From UBA2160 sp964588665 (GTDB taxonomy: Bacteria > Chloroflexota > Dehalococcoidia > Lucifugimonadales > UBA1123), in contig CAZPQQ010000116.1 of NCBI GenBank assembly GCA_964588665.1, forward strand, positions 1-5,724: a stretch of 5,724 nucleotides of DNA. Reading direction: 5' to 3'. The position numbers and the translations under genes are program-made. The notes below the pieces were generated by a model, which searched no databases, had not been told where the DNA came from, and worked only from the letters and a program-made list of their open reading frames with translations. This document shows positions 5,434 to 5,724 of the stretch, one piece after another (within the stretch, counting starts at the first letter, position 1; the number at the start of each line of letters is the position of its first letter).

Positions 5434-5655
5434 TTAGCCTTCGCCTCCGCCGCCAATCGTCGGCTTGCTCTCCAAGTCGCCGCTTCCCGGATCCGACCTG
5501 ACCTCCGATTGACCTCTGCCTGCCTTGTCTTCGGGGGCGCCGCCGGTTAGCATCATGGACGCGCGCTTCTCAGTGTCCTGACTCGCAAGTTCGTTGCGTA
5601 AACCGCGTCGTGTGTTTCGGTGGGTCCCGGTTTTGTCGGGGTTCACAATGAACAA
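5434..5655 (-). CDS. doubtful small hydrophilic ORF with Gly-rich C-terminus
   Basis: A 73-codon frame with a TTG start (alternatives: GTG at 5646, ATG at 5556) encodes a very polar, charged peptide. It has no membrane segment and ends in IGGGGEG. It is convergent with the regulator gene, 22 bp from its stop. There is no clear Shine-Dalgarno site at any start. I recognise no family. The composition (Asp, Glu, Lys, Gly, Ser) resembles an intrinsically disordered small protein, and the Gly-Glu-Gly end only superficially recalls prokaryotic ubiquitin-like modifiers; the known Pup and UBact core motifs are absent. It may be non-coding. Confidence 0.2.
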   Translation of the reverse strand: MFIVNPDKTGTHRNTRRGLRNELASQDTEKRASMMLTGGAPEDKAGRGQSEVRSDPGSGDLESKPTIGGGGEG

Positions 5656-5670
5656 GTAGGCTCACACTCC

Positions 5671-5695
5671 CGTTCGCCCTGAGCCTGTCGAAGGG
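5671..5695. repeat. dispersed-repeat-like (REP-type) element
   Basis: The sequence CGTTCGCCCTGAGCCTGTCG plus AAGGG (reverse strand CCCTTCGACAGGCTCAGGG) can form an imperfect stem from CCCT and AGGG ends. I recall closely similar 20-25 base elements scattered through intergenic regions of many GC-rich genomes, including Chloroflexota. Only one copy is in the window, so the repeat nature is from memory, not shown here. Confidence 0.5.
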
Positions 5696-5724
5696 TCGTC
5701 GACCGCCCGCAATTGTTGAGCGAA

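Larger units (their letters stand above)
5412..5724. other. 313-bp stretch after the regulator without a confident gene
   Basis: No recognisable domain, RNA gene or intrinsic terminator was found. A weak minus-strand ORF (5434-5655) and the dispersed-repeat-like element (5671-5695) are the only items; both are described separately. A short palindrome GTTCA-CAA-TGAAC at 5641-5653 overlaps the start of the weak ORF and may be chance. Confidence 0.6.

Noticed and set aside
5434..5655. Pup or UBact ubiquitin-like modifier
   Set aside because: The terminal residues are GGGGEG, not GGE/GGQ or RxGE, and the conserved core motifs of both families are missing.

Overview
The window is about 58-60% GC by eye and carries five confident protein genes. 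Four lie on the minus strand and one on the plus strand. No rRNA, tRNA, CRISPR array or insertion sequence is visible. The organism is probably a GC-rich, non-model bacterium; my best guess is a Chloroflexota (Dehalococcoidia/SAR202-like) or actinobacterial-type genome. Four traits point that way: a regulator with an N-terminal FHA domain and a C-terminal winged helix, TTG starts backed by good Shine-Dalgarno sites, a likely leaderless promoter, and a dispersed-repeat-like element (CCCTTCGACAGGCTCAGGG on the minus strand) of a kind often seen in such genomes. This assignment is inference, not proof.

Layout from left to right. Positions 1-87 are mostly uninformative, with at most a 22-codon open start of a further minus-strand gene running off the edge. 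Positions 88-1413 (minus) encode a multi-cluster ferredoxin with MvhD/HdrA-like cysteine regions. It overlaps by 4 bp (ATGA) a TorD/DmsD-type molybdoenzyme chaperone at 1410-2102 (minus). The pair suggests that a molybdenum or tungsten oxidoreductase, such as a formate dehydrogenase or DMSO-reductase-family enzyme, lies to the left of the window. Positions 2103-2359 hold the chaperone's promoter and nothing else convincing. Positions 2360-3613 (minus) encode a calcium/cation antiporter. Its upstream region (3614-3715) holds a candidate promoter and a striking 40-bp dyad. Positions 3716-4417 (minus) encode a VTT-domain (DedA/TVP38-like) membrane protein with a duplicated 22-residue segment in its N-terminal tail. 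Positions 4418-4724 are a divergent control region with four pentamers at an exact 11-bp period, a UUCG-loop hairpin and a good sigma70-like promoter. Positions 4725-5411 (plus) encode an FHA plus winged-helix transcription regulator. Positions 5412-5724 hold only a doubtful small minus-strand ORF and the dispersed-repeat-like element.

The ferredoxin and chaperone form one functional unit: electron transfer plus maturation of a molybdoenzyme. The antiporter and VTT protein are both membrane proteins, each with its own upstream region. The regulator is transcribed away from the VTT gene and has OmpR/PhoB-style spaced direct repeats in the shared upstream region, so it may control itself, the VTT gene, or both. 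I did not find a clearly new system. The points most worth checking are the 11-bp repeat array, the dyad before the antiporter, the leaderless chaperone start, the apparently shortened ferredoxin C-terminus and the duplicated tail of the VTT protein.
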